Notes: a model not told the origin generated them from the sequence alone. A stretch of 64,000 bases of DNA from Puteibacter caeruleilacunae (GCA_005217565.1 SJCO01000004.1:62001-126000), one strand, 5' to 3'; numbered from the stretch's first letter, positions 34,835 through 45,465 are shown. Numbers and translations: made by a program.

Positions 34835-35620
34835 CTAAATTACATTGATGATCAGTACAATTGTTGAAATAGTTGACAAAAACAATGTATACATTGGAGA
34901 ATTTAACTTCACATTCTTGTACTTGTCAGGCTCAACATAAACCACATCATTCGGTTGTAAATAAAATGCTTCTGATGTCAAAAATTTTTTCTTGCTCAAG
35001 TCTAAACGGTAGGTTTTTGTCCCTTTTTCTGTAGGCCTCACCACCAATACTTTCTGAATTCTACTATAATCGGTTTCTCCTCCGGCCATACTAATACCTT
35101 CAAGAATAGTCATGTAATTATTGTAGTTATAATAAACTCCAGGCTTCTTTACCTCACCCATAACTGTTATTTTAAAACTCAGCAGTTTTACTTTCACAGA
35201 ACCATCCTTAATATATTCATCAGCCTTAGCTTGAATTGCAGCTTGAGCTTCATTAACTGTCAATCCTGCAACATGAACCTTGCCAATAACAGGCAATGCC
35301 ACATTACCTCCTAGATCAACTTGAAAGCCATTCAAATACTGTCCTGACAGTTGCCCATAATTTTGAGATGTTCCTCCTGTTGTAGAATTAGTATTCTTTG
35401 CAGGATTAAATAAAGCATTAATTTCAGGGCTCAATGATTGCACATCAATATACAGGTTGTCATTTACCTTCACTTTATACTCTGCGAAAGGTTGCGGTAC
35501 TCCGGCCTGAAACTCCTGGTCCTGAATATCATTCAGGTAAACCATATCCTTACTCGTTTTACACGACGACAAATACAGCCCCAACAAGGCTATGCAAAGT
35601 ACAATAAAGTTCTTTTTCAT
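34835..35620 (-). CDS. wza: Wza-like polysaccharide export lipoprotein
   Basis: 261 residues with a lipoprotein signal (LYLSSCKTSKD, Cys at about 20). A polysaccharide-export domain (YKVKVNDNLYIDVQSL) and SLBB-type segments (GEVKKPGVYYNYNNYMTILE) follow, and a hydrophobic C-terminal helix spans the outer membrane (LFLSTISTIVLIINVI). It forms the outer-membrane export channel. A promoter with a perfect TATCTTTG box lies about 60 bp upstream, so Wza-Wzc probably form a transcription unit within the larger locus. Confidence 0.93.
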   Translation of the reverse strand: MKKNFIVLCIALLGLYLSSCKTSKDMVYLNDIQDQEFQAGVPQPFAEYKVKVNDNLYIDVQSLSPEINALFNPAKNTNSTTGGTSQNYGQLSGQYLNGFQVDLGGNVALPVIGKVHVAGLTVNEAQAAIQAKADEYIKDGSVKVKLLSFKITVMGEVKKPGVYYNYNNYMTILEGISMAGGETDYSRIQKVLVVRPTEKGTKTYRLDLSKKKFLTSEAFYLQPNDVVYVEPDKYKNVKLNSPMYTLFLSTISTIVLIINVI

Positions 35621-35677
35621 TCTATTATTTTTATGTATTTAGGGATCATAAAATCTTTACATACTTATTCAAGCTCG

Positions 35678-35685
35678 CAAAGATA
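35678..35685 (-). promoter_or_regulatory. -7 promoter box upstream of the Wza gene
   Basis: TATCTTTG on the minus strand followed by CGAGC, the common Bacteroidota promoter form. It would give a ~50-nt 5' leader for the Wza gene. No clean -33 box at standard spacing. Confidence 0.55.
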
Positions 35686-35829
35686 ATCAAATAACTGCAT
35701 CAATAATAAACAAACACAACCAACAAGTAAACGTAATCGTTCATCTAACAACCGTAAACAAACGCACAGAATCTTTCTCCCGTTCACTTAATACTAACCA
35801 ATCACCTTTTATCCTTTCTACCCGAAGTT

Positions 35830-37776
35830 TTAATTTTCCGACAACTCCATTTTTTCAACCTCAATAGTAGCAATGATGTCAGCTGCATCATGGTCAAGAA
35901 CTTCGTACTTTGAATTCTTCGATACAAACTCCGGGACCAATTCCTTAATCCTTCTCACCATTTCCATACTTCGTTCTGTATCCAGATTATCCAATAACTC
36001 AGTAATCTTACCATTCACATAATCAAAATCATGCTTACGCACTTTTCCAATCATAATTTTACTGTTATGTGTAGGCATCGTATTTTCTTTGGTTGCCAAT
36101 AACTCTTCATAAAGCTTCTCACCAGGTCTTAAACCACTATACTTAATCTCAATATCTTCGCCCAACTTCAATCCTGACAACTTAATCATCCGTTTCGCCA
36201 AATCTGCGATTTTCACAGGTTGTCCCATGTCAAACACAAAAATTTCGCCACCTTGGCCCATAAAACCAGCCTCTAACACCAACTGACAAGCCTCTGGTAT
36301 AGTCATGAAATATCTAGTAATATCAGGGTGAGTGACCGTAATAGGACCTCCTTTTTCAATTTGCTTTCTAAACAACGGAACCACAGATCCATTAGAACCT
36401 AGCACATTACCAAAACGAGTGGTTATAAAAGATGTCTTTGTTTCCTTTTTTTGAGCCAAAGCCTGAATATAAATTTCACATAAACGTTTAGATGCTCCCA
36501 TTACATTTGTAGGATTCACCGCCTTATCTGTCGAAACCATTACAAACTTCTTAACGCCATACTTTATTGATAAATCAGCTAAGTTTTTTGCACCACGAAC
36601 ATTCACATTCATCGCCTCATAAGGATTAATCTCCATTAAAGGTACATGCTTATATGCCGCTGCATTAAATACAACTTGCGGATCAAAATATTGGAACATC
36701 TTCTCCATTCGCTCCAGATTTGAAACATCAGCCACCACCAATTCATAAAAATCAGGAACTCCATTAGCTATCAATTCTTGTTGTAAATCATACAACGCCG
36801 ATTCAGCTTGATCAAGTAATATCAACCTCTTCAAAGGATATTTCACCAATTGACGAACAATCTCTGACCCAATAGAACCAGCAGCTCCAGATACTAATAC
36901 TACCTTATCCTTCAAACCCGCTTTAATTCTATCTAAATCGAGTTGAATTTGATCGCGACCTAACAGATCCTCAATCTTCAAATTACGAATATTTCTCTCT
37001 GCCTCTTTCTGCTGCATCCAATTCTCAAAAGCAGGCAACACCTTCACCTCCACATCATGCTCTAAACAATATTCTGTAATTTTTCTAATTTTACGTTTAG
37101 GTAGATTAGCAATAGCTAGTACAACCATATCAACACCATTCTCTTCAGCCTTCGACATTGCTTTTTCAAAATTGCAGACAGGAATATCTCTCAGCAATGT
37201 CTTACACTTTCGAGCATCATCATCAATAAAACCAACAACCTTTACTCGATCTGCACGTTCTTTTTCTAAAGCCTTTAAGGCTAATAATCCAAGATCTCCA
37301 GCACCATATACGTATGCTTTCCTTGATGGTTTGGTAACAGTCAAAAACTGATAGGCTTGACGAACAACCAACCTAAATCCAGATAACAGAATGAGGTTAA
37401 TAATAAAACTCACAATAATAGCCAAACGAGGTACAACAGGCCATCCAAAATTAAATACGTCATTACTATAATTTTGGACAAATAATAATACTGATGCTGT
37501 ACTCGTGGCAAGTAATATTCGACCTAACTCTTGAACATCTGTTTGGCGGATGACTCCTCTAAAACTTTTGAATAATAAATAACATAATCCATAAACACTA
37601 ACCGCAAGGCCACCTGTTTTCATTACCTCCCATGCAGACAAATCCACCAAAGAATAATTCATTCTTATAATATAAGCAGCAAGAAAGCCACCCGATGTAA
37701 GCATCAAATCAATCACTAAAATCCACCATGGAGATACTATATGACGATTTGCTAATTTTGAAAGTTGCTTTTTCAT
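35830..37776 (-). CDS. CapD/PglF-like nucleotide-sugar 4,6-dehydratase
   Basis: A 648-residue membrane protein: four N-terminal transmembrane helices (about 15-135), a first Rossmann-like CoA-binding-type domain (YGAGDLGLLALKAL, about 153), and a catalytic SDR domain (VSGAAGSIGSEIVRQL, about 294; TDKAVNPTNVMGASKR, about 420), where Met replaces the usual Tyr as in WbpM/PglF. Such enzymes convert UDP-GlcNAc to the 4-keto-6-deoxy sugar. With the aminotransferase, acetyltransferase and phosphosugar transferase encoded at 44305-46738, it could supply a bacillosamine-like initiating sugar (inference). Confidence 0.92.
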   Translation of the reverse strand: MKKQLSKLANRHIVSPWWILVIDLMLTSGGFLAAYIIRMNYSLVDLSAWEVMKTGGLAVSVYGLCYLLFKSFRGVIRQTDVQELGRILLATSTASVLLFVQNYSNDVFNFGWPVVPRLAIIVSFIINLILLSGFRLVVRQAYQFLTVTKPSRKAYVYGAGDLGLLALKALEKERADRVKVVGFIDDDARKCKTLLRDIPVCNFEKAMSKAEENGVDMVVLAIANLPKRKIRKITEYCLEHDVEVKVLPAFENWMQQKEAERNIRNLKIEDLLGRDQIQLDLDRIKAGLKDKVVLVSGAAGSIGSEIVRQLVKYPLKRLILLDQAESALYDLQQELIANGVPDFYELVVADVSNLERMEKMFQYFDPQVVFNAAAYKHVPLMEINPYEAMNVNVRGAKNLADLSIKYGVKKFVMVSTDKAVNPTNVMGASKRLCEIYIQALAQKKETKTSFITTRFGNVLGSNGSVVPLFRKQIEKGGPITVTHPDITRYFMTIPEACQLVLEAGFMGQGGEIFVFDMGQPVKIADLAKRMIKLSGLKLGEDIEIKYSGLRPGEKLYEELLATKENTMPTHNSKIMIGKVRKHDFDYVNGKITELLDNLDTERSMEMVRRIKELVPEFVSKNSKYEVLDHDAADIIATIEVEKMELSEN

Positions 37777-37813
37777 GATATTAGGTATTTTGTTTGATCA
37801 AACTTCTATATGC

Positions 37814-38923
37814 TTAGTCCTTGCCATTAAATAAGTTGGCAAACCCTCTAATTTCTTGCTCATTTTTTTTATCACAAATCATCAGAGTCTCTTTGCTCTC
37901 TGCAACAATGTAATTTTTCAATCCTTGTATGACTACACGTTTTCCTTCAGGAACATGAACTATACACTCTTCCGCATCAATCATCTTCACTTGCTCTCCC
38001 ACAATAGCATTCGATCCTTGGTTTTTTGGCAAGCGATCATACAAGGATCCCCAGGTCCCCAAATCACTCCAGCCAAAATCTGCAGGATAAACATGAATAT
38101 TTTCTGCCTTTTCCATGATCCCATAGTCTACAGAAATCTTCTCACAGTTTGGAAATTGCTGATTAATGAAACCCAGCTCTTGGTCTGTTGACCAACACTC
38201 ATCCCCTCCATCAAAGAGTTCAGCCATATTCGGCAAATACTGTCGATAAACCTTTTCAACAGTCGATGCTTCCCAAATAAAAATCCCTGCATTCCAAAAA
38301 TAGTTTCCATCAGCCAAATACTTCTTAGCAGTCTCCAAATCAGGCTTTTCTTTAAACGCTTCTACTGGATATATTTCGTTGCTATTTTTCACAATTGAAT
38401 CATCAACGCACTCCCTTTTCCGGTCTCCCATTTCCGCTCTCCGTTGAACATATCCATACCCAGTCTCCGGTCTACTAGGCTTTATGCCCAACGTTACAAT
38501 ATGGTCACTACCTTTTGTAAACTCCAGACTTTCATTAATCACTCTTTGAAACTCACATGTGTTTAACACAATATGATCAGCAGGAGAAATTACCAAATTT
38601 GCATCAGGACACTGCTTCTTAATCTTCCATGCAGCATAAGCAATACACGGAGCTGTATTACGCATACAAGGCTCTAACAATATTTGATTGGGAGATAACT
38701 GAGGTAGTTGTTCTAATGTTAATTCTTTATATTTTTCAGAGGTTACAATCCACACATTTTCAGGAGGGCATATTCCTTCAAAACGTTCAACAGTTAGTTG
38801 AAGCAAGCTTTTCCCAATTCCTAAAATATCCAGAAATTGTTTCGGAGTCTCAACAGTACTCATAGGCCAGAATCGAGAACCGATTCCTCCAGCCATTATG
38901 ATTAAGTGGTTGTTGTTTTTCAT
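37814..38923 (-). CDS. manC: Mannose-1-phosphate guanylyltransferase
   Basis: 369 residues. The nucleotidyltransferase signature IMAGGIGSRFWPMSTVETPK (about 9-28) is followed by the metal and sugar motifs NTAPCIAYAAW, ISPADH and FGWSDLGTW (about 290). It makes GDP-mannose from mannose-1-phosphate and GTP, the precursor for Gmd/Fcl. Only the transferase domain is present, not the fused isomerase of longer ManC/AlgA forms. It lies in the sugar-nucleotide block with Fkp, Fcl and Gmd. Confidence 0.93.
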   Translation of the reverse strand: MKNNNHLIIMAGGIGSRFWPMSTVETPKQFLDILGIGKSLLQLTVERFEGICPPENVWIVTSEKYKELTLEQLPQLSPNQILLEPCMRNTAPCIAYAAWKIKKQCPDANLVISPADHIVLNTCEFQRVINESLEFTKGSDHIVTLGIKPSRPETGYGYVQRRAEMGDRKRECVDDSIVKNSNEIYPVEAFKEKPDLETAKKYLADGNYFWNAGIFIWEASTVEKVYRQYLPNMAELFDGGDECWSTDQELGFINQQFPNCEKISVDYGIMEKAENIHVYPADFGWSDLGTWGSLYDRLPKNQGSNAIVGEQVKMIDAEECIVHVPEGKRVVIQGLKNYIVAESKETLMICDKKNEQEIRGFANLFNGKD

Positions 38924-38990
38924 CGTTGCAATTTTTTTCTATACGAAAGTTTTTTCTTAACCATTTTTACCTCACTAGCACTTATCAACA

Positions 38991-39027
38991 GGTAGAAAGG
39001 TAAACGGTTAAAAGGTTGAAAGGTGGG
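38991..39027. repeat. Purine-rich intergenic motif, family delta
   Basis: GGTAGAAAGGTAAACGGTTA and AAAGGTTGAAAGGTGGG lie immediately after the Fkp stop. See the related strings at 27994, 32291, 35804 and 59911. Confidence 0.4.
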
Positions 39028-39028
39028 C

Positions 39029-41893
39029 TTATGATCTTGTGACTTGGAAACCTGTTTGAGATAATTCCATATCAACAAATCGAGCCCTATTATTTGGAGG
39101 ATTACTATTTAATCTGCTTTTTATTTTTGCAGCTGCTTCTGGATCTTTGGCGATGATGTACATGTAACCTCCACCTCCTGCTCCGGGAAGTTTATAACCT
39201 AATGCCAAATCATTTATTTGTGCTATTAACTGTTGTATTGCTGGTGGATTCGTCCCTGTATCAATCTGCTGCTTTTGTTGCCATGTATATGCTACACAAT
39301 CTGCCAACTCATTGAAACTTCCACGCTGCAATACATCAAAAGTATGCAGTGCATGCTCATTCATATCTTGAAGTATGGATAAATGATTAGATGAATTCAA
39401 GAACATGCCTCGAACTATCTCTGCCAAAATACTCTTTGCTGTGCGTGTAATTCCAGTATAATACAACAGCATGCAGGCTTTATACTCTGGTCGGGTGAAT
39501 AGAAAATCAGGAGTCCATCGAACTGATGGTAACTGATTAATCCCTTGCTTAGTTTCCAATAATTTGACTCCTGGAAAAACACCGCCATATTGATCCTGCC
39601 AACCACCGCCAGTAGTTAGTAGTTGTTCAAGAATTAAAGTACGCTGACAAATTTCATTATTATCCCATCCTAATCCACAGAAATCTGCAAGAGCTCCCAA
39701 TACAGTTGATGCCAATACAGAGCTTGTTCCTAATCCAGATCCTTTCGGTATGGCAGCCAACATTGATATTTCGATCCCACATCCGAATGCTTTTAACTGA
39801 TGTATTAAAGAACTATACTGCTGCTCACAGTATTCCGGATGAAATCCACATAGGCACAATGCAGCTTTAGGGATCGAAAATGCTGATCCCACAAGATTGT
39901 ATGCTGCCAATTGTTCCCAATTCGTAACATCTTCTCTTGTTCCAAGATCAATCGATCTAATTATTATCTTGTGCTCCTCACAAGGCTTCACAAATGCTTG
40001 TAAAGGAGGTTGTCCATTCAAATTAATAGCCAGGTTAACCACTTTCCCTCCTTCTAAGATACAGTACGGAGGAGTATCAGTCCAGCCTCCGGCAAGGTCA
40101 ATACGCACCGGACTACGTCCCCATACGATTTGATCTTGATATACATTTAAGGCTGGTAATTGTTTCTTGTGCTTGGCTGGCTCAACTACACGCTGGCGTA
40201 AAACTTCGAAAGCTCCCTTCTCTTCTGAATCAAATGCTTCTCCCTTATACTGCTTTATTCGGGCTTTAAACATCTGTTCGTGCATCTGAGTCACAGGATG
40301 TGATACTTTTACATCCTCTTCTGATACGGGGATATCTAAACGTGCAAAATCTTGTGCTGCGTGATCAAGATTTAATTGATAAAACACACTCTTATCATGA
40401 TTCTTTCTAAGCAATGACCAATTGTCTTTTCTAAACTCCTCACGTTGAGCATATAGTCGACTTAAGTTCGCCTTCTCAGAGATTAAATCTGCAGATAATC
40501 GCTCCGCTTCCAAATAAATCTCTTTATATTGAGCACCCTTTCCAAATAACATCCAATTTATAAACTCTGATGTCATCTGCTCTCTTTTTATTAGAGGAAA
40601 AATCTCAGCACTCTGGATATCAATATTCGCTTCAATCTTAGCTTCTTCAAGAGAAATCCCTCTATTCTCAAACCAAGATTTTACTGAAGCATTCATCCAT
40701 TGTGTTTTCTCTTCAACTATTGGACCTCTAAATTGGTCATGTAAAGCATACGGACGTATTGCATAATGCTCCTCTCCTACAGGAACAATATCCAAACACA
40801 TCTCTTCTGGTAAATTTAGTTCCCAATTATTATTTGGTATACCAGTCAATATGTGATGATGTTTTAAGCTCCAATCCTTGCCAAGTGTACTATTTTCAAT
40901 CCATAATTGCTGATGTTCTCCATTAATAGGAATCTTTACATCTGCATTTTGAATAAAGATAGATGGATGAGGTTTATTGTCTTTATGAAGAATTGAACGT
41001 TGATCTGTAATTCTATTCTGAATCTTTAACGTTGAAGAGATTAACTCTCTGCTTGTTCCGTAATGGTAAAACTCACCACCAGGTAATGGTAAAATAGCTA
41101 CAGATAGCTCATTTAAAGCTTCATCTTTTACTGCAGGATCCGTACCTAAGGTTAATCCAAATTCAGAATACAAATCATAAAAAGCAGGATTTTCAGGTGC
41201 CGAATAGTCACCTTCTACATTGTATCCCGAACGTTCCATTAGTAATTTAACGGCCCTATCACTTAGCAGCCAAATACCAATATCCATCAGAAATAGATGA
41301 TTCCGCGATACATCCTGTAGTTTCTCTTGTGAAGGCTTTTGTAACATATGAAGCAACCTCTGTTGGTCATACTTATCACAAACAAAGACACCATGATTTG
41401 TTGCCAATGAAGGATCAGCCCACAGACCATAGCATACCACATCTGCGTCAGGAATATTCTGTAACGTTTCTTCAGCCCTAATGAAGACATCACCACTTGC
41501 AATCAAAGTGTTGATATTTGCCGGAGTCTTTGCCATGATTTTCTCATACAAAGGAATCTGCAAATCCAACAAATTCTGATTTAATCGCTGACCGCGTTCC
41601 CATCGAAACACAGGAATTGGAGACAACACCTTACCAGAAGGAGCATATCCAGGTAAACGGCGACTTTGACCACCAGCATGAATCAAGATCTTCTTATCCT
41701 GACTCAACCAACCATCAATAGCTTCAGTACTTTCTTCCTTACGACATTCAGCCAAAAGCCAAGCCGTACCTCCTCCGGAACCTACTCTTGCCCCAACAGG
41801 ATCAGAAGTACAAAACCATTCCTTTCGATCTTTCCCCTCAATATCATGAAAACACGATACCAAATTTGGTGGTAGTGATAGTAATTTCTTCAT
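39029..41893 (-). CDS. fkp: Bifunctional fucokinase / fucose-1-phosphate guanylyltransferase
   Basis: 954 residues, the usual length of Fkp (949 in Bacteroides fragilis). The N-terminal GDP-fucose pyrophosphorylase half contains GSGGGTAWLL (about 38-47) and HAGGQSRRLPGYAPSGK (about 72-88). The C-terminal GHMP kinase half contains PVRIDLAGGWTDTPPY, PKGSGLGTSSVLAST (about 720-735) and LPGAGGGGYMY (about 904). It salvages free L-fucose to GDP-fucose in two steps. The de novo enzymes Gmd and Fcl are encoded just upstream, so the locus has both routes. Confidence 0.96.
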   Translation of the reverse strand: MKKLLSLPPNLVSCFHDIEGKDRKEWFCTSDPVGARVGSGGGTAWLLAECRKEESTEAIDGWLSQDKKILIHAGGQSRRLPGYAPSGKVLSPIPVFRWERGQRLNQNLLDLQIPLYEKIMAKTPANINTLIASGDVFIRAEETLQNIPDADVVCYGLWADPSLATNHGVFVCDKYDQQRLLHMLQKPSQEKLQDVSRNHLFLMDIGIWLLSDRAVKLLMERSGYNVEGDYSAPENPAFYDLYSEFGLTLGTDPAVKDEALNELSVAILPLPGGEFYHYGTSRELISSTLKIQNRITDQRSILHKDNKPHPSIFIQNADVKIPINGEHQQLWIENSTLGKDWSLKHHHILTGIPNNNWELNLPEEMCLDIVPVGEEHYAIRPYALHDQFRGPIVEEKTQWMNASVKSWFENRGISLEEAKIEANIDIQSAEIFPLIKREQMTSEFINWMLFGKGAQYKEIYLEAERLSADLISEKANLSRLYAQREEFRKDNWSLLRKNHDKSVFYQLNLDHAAQDFARLDIPVSEEDVKVSHPVTQMHEQMFKARIKQYKGEAFDSEEKGAFEVLRQRVVEPAKHKKQLPALNVYQDQIVWGRSPVRIDLAGGWTDTPPYCILEGGKVVNLAINLNGQPPLQAFVKPCEEHKIIIRSIDLGTREDVTNWEQLAAYNLVGSAFSIPKAALCLCGFHPEYCEQQYSSLIHQLKAFGCGIEISMLAAIPKGSGLGTSSVLASTVLGALADFCGLGWDNNEICQRTLILEQLLTTGGGWQDQYGGVFPGVKLLETKQGINQLPSVRWTPDFLFTRPEYKACMLLYYTGITRTAKSILAEIVRGMFLNSSNHLSILQDMNEHALHTFDVLQRGSFNELADCVAYTWQQKQQIDTGTNPPAIQQLIAQINDLALGYKLPGAGGGGYMYIIAKDPEAAAKIKSRLNSNPPNNRARFVDMELSQTGFQVTRS

Positions 41894-41928
41894 AAGTTAT
41901 AGTTGGTAATAATACCTCTTCTTCAAAG

Positions 41929-41964
41929 AACACCTGTCAGCGTCGTTAGACCTGACAGCGTGTT
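41929..41964. repeat. Dispersed palindrome, family gamma, copy 4
   Basis: AACAC/GTGTT plus CTGTCAG/CTGACAG (41934-41940 and 41952-41958) with one bulge and a CGTCGTTAGAC loop. It lies in the 88-bp gap between the Fcl and Fkp genes, within a same-strand gene series. Confidence 0.6.
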
Positions 41965-41981
41965 AATTTATAATGTATATC

Positions 41982-43082
41982 TTACTTCAAATAATGCTCA
42001 TACATTAACTTAATCCCCTCTTCCAACTCAATACGGTGTTTCCACCCCAATTTGTGAAGTTTTGAAGGATCAGTAAGTTTACGCATTGTTCCATCAGGTT
42101 TAGTAACATCAAATTCGATGATACCTTTGAAACCAATCTCATTTTGAATCGCCTCAGATAACTCTCGAATAGTGATTTCTTTACCTGTTCCAATATTAAT
42201 ATGGGTATTTCGAACCTCTTTCGTTCCAGCAGTCTCACCTTGTGATTCCTCAACGACATCAGCAAAGTCCCTATTTTCCAATAGGAATACACAAGCATCA
42301 GCCATGTCTTCTGACCACAGAAACTCTCGCATTGGCTTTCCTGTCCCCCAAAGATTCAAGGTCACACTCTCCTCTGTCTGCTCAATACCATATTTGTTTA
42401 GCATGGCTAGAATCTCAAATTCTTGAGATTCTCCATTAACACCTTCAACTGGTCTTCTATTTAAATCCTCACGGATCACATCCCAATTATTATCCTCCAA
42501 AGCATTTGCTAAATGAATCTTTCTAACCATCGCAGGCAACACATGCGAAGTCTCCAGGTTAAAATTATCATTCGGACCATACAGATTGGTTGGCATCACT
42601 GAAATAAAGTTGGTACCATACTGCAGATTGTATGATTCACACATCTTCAATCCTGCAATCTTTGCAATAGCATATGGTTCATTAGTGTACTCCAATGTAT
42701 CAGTCAATAAACAATCCTCTGGCATTGGCTGTGGAGCCATCTTTGGGTAGATGCAAGTTGATCCCAAGAATAACAACTTCTTCACACCATGTACATACGA
42801 CTGGTGGATCACGTTATTCTGAATCTGCAAATTCTCATAGATAAACTGACCTCTATAGGTATTATTAGCAACAATACCTCCAACCTTAGCTGCAGCCAAG
42901 ATCACATATTCAGGTTTCTCTTCCTCGAAGAATTGTTGAACTGCAACCTGATCTGTCAAATCTAATTCCTCAAAAGAACGCGATACAAGATTATCGTATC
43001 CCTTTAATTTTAGATTCTTTGTAATTGCAGAGCCAACTAATCCTAGATGGCCTGCAACATATATCTTTGAATTCTTTTCCAT
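41982..43082 (-). CDS. fcl: GDP-L-fucose synthase
   Basis: 366-residue SDR-family epimerase/reductase. The NADP-binding motif [13 protein letters not shown] (about 9-21), [15 protein letters not shown] and the [10 protein letters not shown] active-site Tyr-Lys pair are present. It turns GDP-4-keto-6-deoxymannose into GDP-L-fucose. The protein is longer than the E. coli form owing to an insert around residues 210-245, as is usual in Bacteroidota. It directly follows Gmd (14-bp gap). Confidence 0.95.
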   Translation of the reverse strand: MEKNSKIYVAGHLGLVGSAITKNLKLKGYDNLVSRSFEELDLTDQVAVQQFFEEEKPEYVILAAAKVGGIVANNTYRGQFIYENLQIQNNVIHQSYVHGVKKLLFLGSTCIYPKMAPQPMPEDCLLTDTLEYTNEPYAIAKIAGLKMCESYNLQYGTNFISVMPTNLYGPNDNFNLETSHVLPAMVRKIHLANALEDNNWDVIREDLNRRPVEGVNGESQEFEILAMLNKYGIEQTEESVTLNLWGTGKPMREFLWSEDMADACVFLLENRDFADVVEESQGETAGTKEVRNTHINIGTGKEITIRELSEAIQNEIGFKGIIEFDVTKPDGTMRKLTDPSKLHKLGWKHRIELEEGIKLMYEHYLK

Positions 43083-43096
43083 AAGAGGTGAAAGGT

Positions 43097-44257
43097 CTAT
43101 TCGAAATAATTCAAGACTTGGTAACCACCAGCTTTCAGATACGCATCTTTCTTGAACAACTTCACATCACTCTGCATCATATCTTCAACCAACCCTGCTA
43201 AGTCATATTCTGGTTCCCAACCTAGAACTGTTTTCGATTTTGTTGGATCTCCAATTAACAAATCAACTTCAGTTGGACGGAAATATTGAGGATCAACACC
43301 TACAACGACCTCATTATTAGCAACACGAGCTTTTATTGCTTCTAGGTATTCTTTTCCAACTTTTTCGACAAACTTATTTTCGTCAACTGCAACTAAATAT
43401 CCTTCCTCTTCAACTCCTTCTCCTTTGAATTCGATGGTCAAACCAACTTCTTCACCTGCTAACTTAATAAAGTCGCGAATGGTAGTAGTTATTCCTGTTG
43501 CAATTACATAATCAGAAGGTTCATCCTGCTGTAGGATTAAGTGCATCGCTTTGATATAGTCCTTAGCGTGTCCCCAATCACGTTTTGAGCTCAAGTTACC
43601 CATATAAGTCTGCTCTTGCATACCTAAAGCTATTCTTGCCATGGCACGTGTAACCTTACGTGTTACGAAAGTCTCTCCTCTAATCGGAGATTCATGGTTA
43701 AATAAAATACCATTAGATGCGTGCATTTTATATGCCTCGCGATAGTTGACAGTAATCCAGTATCCATATAACTTAGCTACTGCGTAAGGGGAACGAGGAT
43801 AGAATGGAGTAGTTTCCTTTTGTGGCACTTCCTGTACTAATCCGTATAGCTCAGAGGTAGATGCCTGGTAAATACGTGTTTTCTCAGTCAATCCTAACAA
43901 ACGAACTGCTTCTAAAATACGCAATGTTCCTAGACCATCAGCATTACCTACATATTCAGGAGTATCGAAACTTACCTTCACATGACTCATTGCTGCCAGG
44001 TTATAAATCTCATCTGGCTGAACCTCTTGAATAATACGCGTAATGTTCATACTATCGGTCAAATCACCATAATGCAAGATAAAATTACGATCCTCCACAT
44101 GAGGATCCTGATAGATATGATCAATTCGATCAGTATTAAACAATGAAGAACGACGTTTCATTCCATGAACGATATACCCTTTTTTCAATAGGTACTCAGC
44201 AAGATATGCTCCATCTTGACCGGTAACTCCTGTTATAAGCGCTACTTTTTTTGACAT
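43097..44257 (-). CDS. gmd: GDP-mannose 4,6-dehydratase
   Basis: 386-residue SDR enzyme. [16 protein letters not shown] (about 9-24) binds [19 protein letters not shown] carries catalytic Ser/Glu, and [12 protein letters not shown] carries the Tyr-Lys pair. It forms GDP-4-keto-6-deoxymannose, the substrate of the next enzyme, Fcl. It is preceded by the aminotransferase gene after a 47-bp gap. Confidence 0.96.
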   Translation of the reverse strand: MSKKVALITGVTGQDGAYLAEYLLKKGYIVHGMKRRSSLFNTDRIDHIYQDPHVEDRNFILHYGDLTDSMNITRIIQEVQPDEIYNLAAMSHVKVSFDTPEYVGNADGLGTLRILEAVRLLGLTEKTRIYQASTSELYGLVQEVPQKETTPFYPRSPYAVAKLYGYWITVNYREAYKMHASNGILFNHESPIRGETFVTRKVTRAMARIALGMQEQTYMGNLSSKRDWGHAKDYIKAMHLILQQDEPSDYVIATGITTTIRDFIKLAGEEVGLTIEFKGEGVEEEGYLVAVDENKFVEKVGKEYLEAIKARVANNEVVVGVDPQYFRPTEVDLLIGDPTKSKTVLGWEPEYDLAGLVEDMMQSDVKLFKKDAYLKAGGYQVLNYFE

Positions 44258-44304
44258 TACTTAAAAAAATTGTTGGTTGTACGGTTCTGCTATATTTCAA
44301 GCAT

Positions 44305-45465
44305 TTATTCTTGAGTAACAGAAGCACTATGAAATACTTCCGTTAATACTTTTTTTATCCTATTGAGGTCTTCACTTGTGAGGTTACTTCCAGAAGGCAG
44401 GCAAAGTCCATTTTCAAACATCTCCTCCGCTACATTGCCTCCATAATAAGGGCAATCCGCAAAGACTGGTTGCATATGCATTGGTTTCCACAATGGGCGA
44501 GACTCAATATTTTCTTTTTCCAAAGCCAGTCTTAAATCTTCTCGAGTGATGCCTCCTGTTTGTTTTGGATCAACTAAAATTGAAGTCAACCAATAATTAG
44601 AATAATAATCATTAGTTGGTTCTGTTTGAAAACTAATTCCAGGAATATCCTTTAAAATATTTTTATACCAAGCATTAACTTCTCTTCTCTTTTCAACATG
44701 ATCATCTAGCACCTCCATTTGTCCGCGACCAATACCAGCAGTTATATTACTCATTCGGTAATTATATCCAACATGGGTGTGCTGATAGTGTGGCGCATTA
44801 TCACGTGCTTGAGTCGCTAAGAATCTTGATTTCGCAATCAGCTCTTCATCCTCTGATAATAAAGCACCACCACCTGAAGTAGTAATAATCTTATTACCAT
44901 TAAAAGATAAAATACCAAATTTCCCCCAGGTTCCCATCTTTTTATCATCCAATGAGCTACCGAGTGCCTCTGCCGCATCTTCAACTACAGGAATCTCATA
45001 TTCATCGGCAATAGCATTTATTGCCTTCATATTTGATGGCATACCGTATAAATGCACAGGAATAATGGCTTTAGGCTTATTCCCTTTCGCCATTCTATCT
45101 TCAATAGCTTCTTTCAATGCCAATGGGCACATATTCCACGTCTGCTCTTCAGAATCAACAAGAACCGGAGTTGCTCCCAAATAAGTAATAGGATTTACCG
45201 TTGCAGAAAAAGTAAAACTCTGTGCAATCACCTCATCTCCTGCTCCAACACCAAGAAGAATTAAAGCCAAATGAATTGCAGCTGTTCCAGCGCTTAATGC
45301 TGAAGCATGACCTATACCATTATACGACTCAAGATCCTTCTCAAAACCATTTACATTAGGTCCTAAAGGGGCTACCCAATTGGTATCATACGCCTCTTGT
45401 ATATATTTCATCTCTGTTCCCCCCATATGTGGAGAAGAGAGCCAAATTTTTGATTTATTACTCAC
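44305..45465 (-). CDS. DegT/DnrJ/EryC1 sugar aminotransferase (PglE-like)
   Basis: 386 residues starting with GTG at 45465; the family opening KIWLSSPHMGGTE follows at once, which supports this start. PLP-dependent fold-I enzyme with Schiff-base Lys at about 192 (SFNGNKIITTSGGG) and ALSAGTAAIHLAL. It probably aminates the 4-keto-6-deoxy sugar made by the CapD/PglF-like enzyme. The next two genes encode a PglD-like acetyltransferase and a PglC-like transferase, so the trio resembles bacillosamine synthesis and loading; the exact product sugar is inferred. Confidence 0.9.
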   Translation of the reverse strand: MSNKSKIWLSSPHMGGTEMKYIQEAYDTNWVAPLGPNVNGFEKDLESYNGIGHASALSAGTAAIHLALILLGVGAGDEVIAQSFTFSATVNPITYLGATPVLVDSEEQTWNMCPLALKEAIEDRMAKGNKPKAIIPVHLYGMPSNMKAINAIADEYEIPVVEDAAEALGSSLDDKKMGTWGKFGILSFNGNKIITTSGGGALLSEDEELIAKSRFLATQARDNAPHYQHTHVGYNYRMSNITAGIGRGQMEVLDDHVEKRREVNAWYKNILKDIPGISFQTEPTNDYYSNYWLTSILVDPKQTGGITREDLRLALEKENIESRPLWKPMHMQPVFADCPYYGGNVAEEMFENGLCLPSGSNLTSEDLNRIKKVLTEVFHSASVTQE

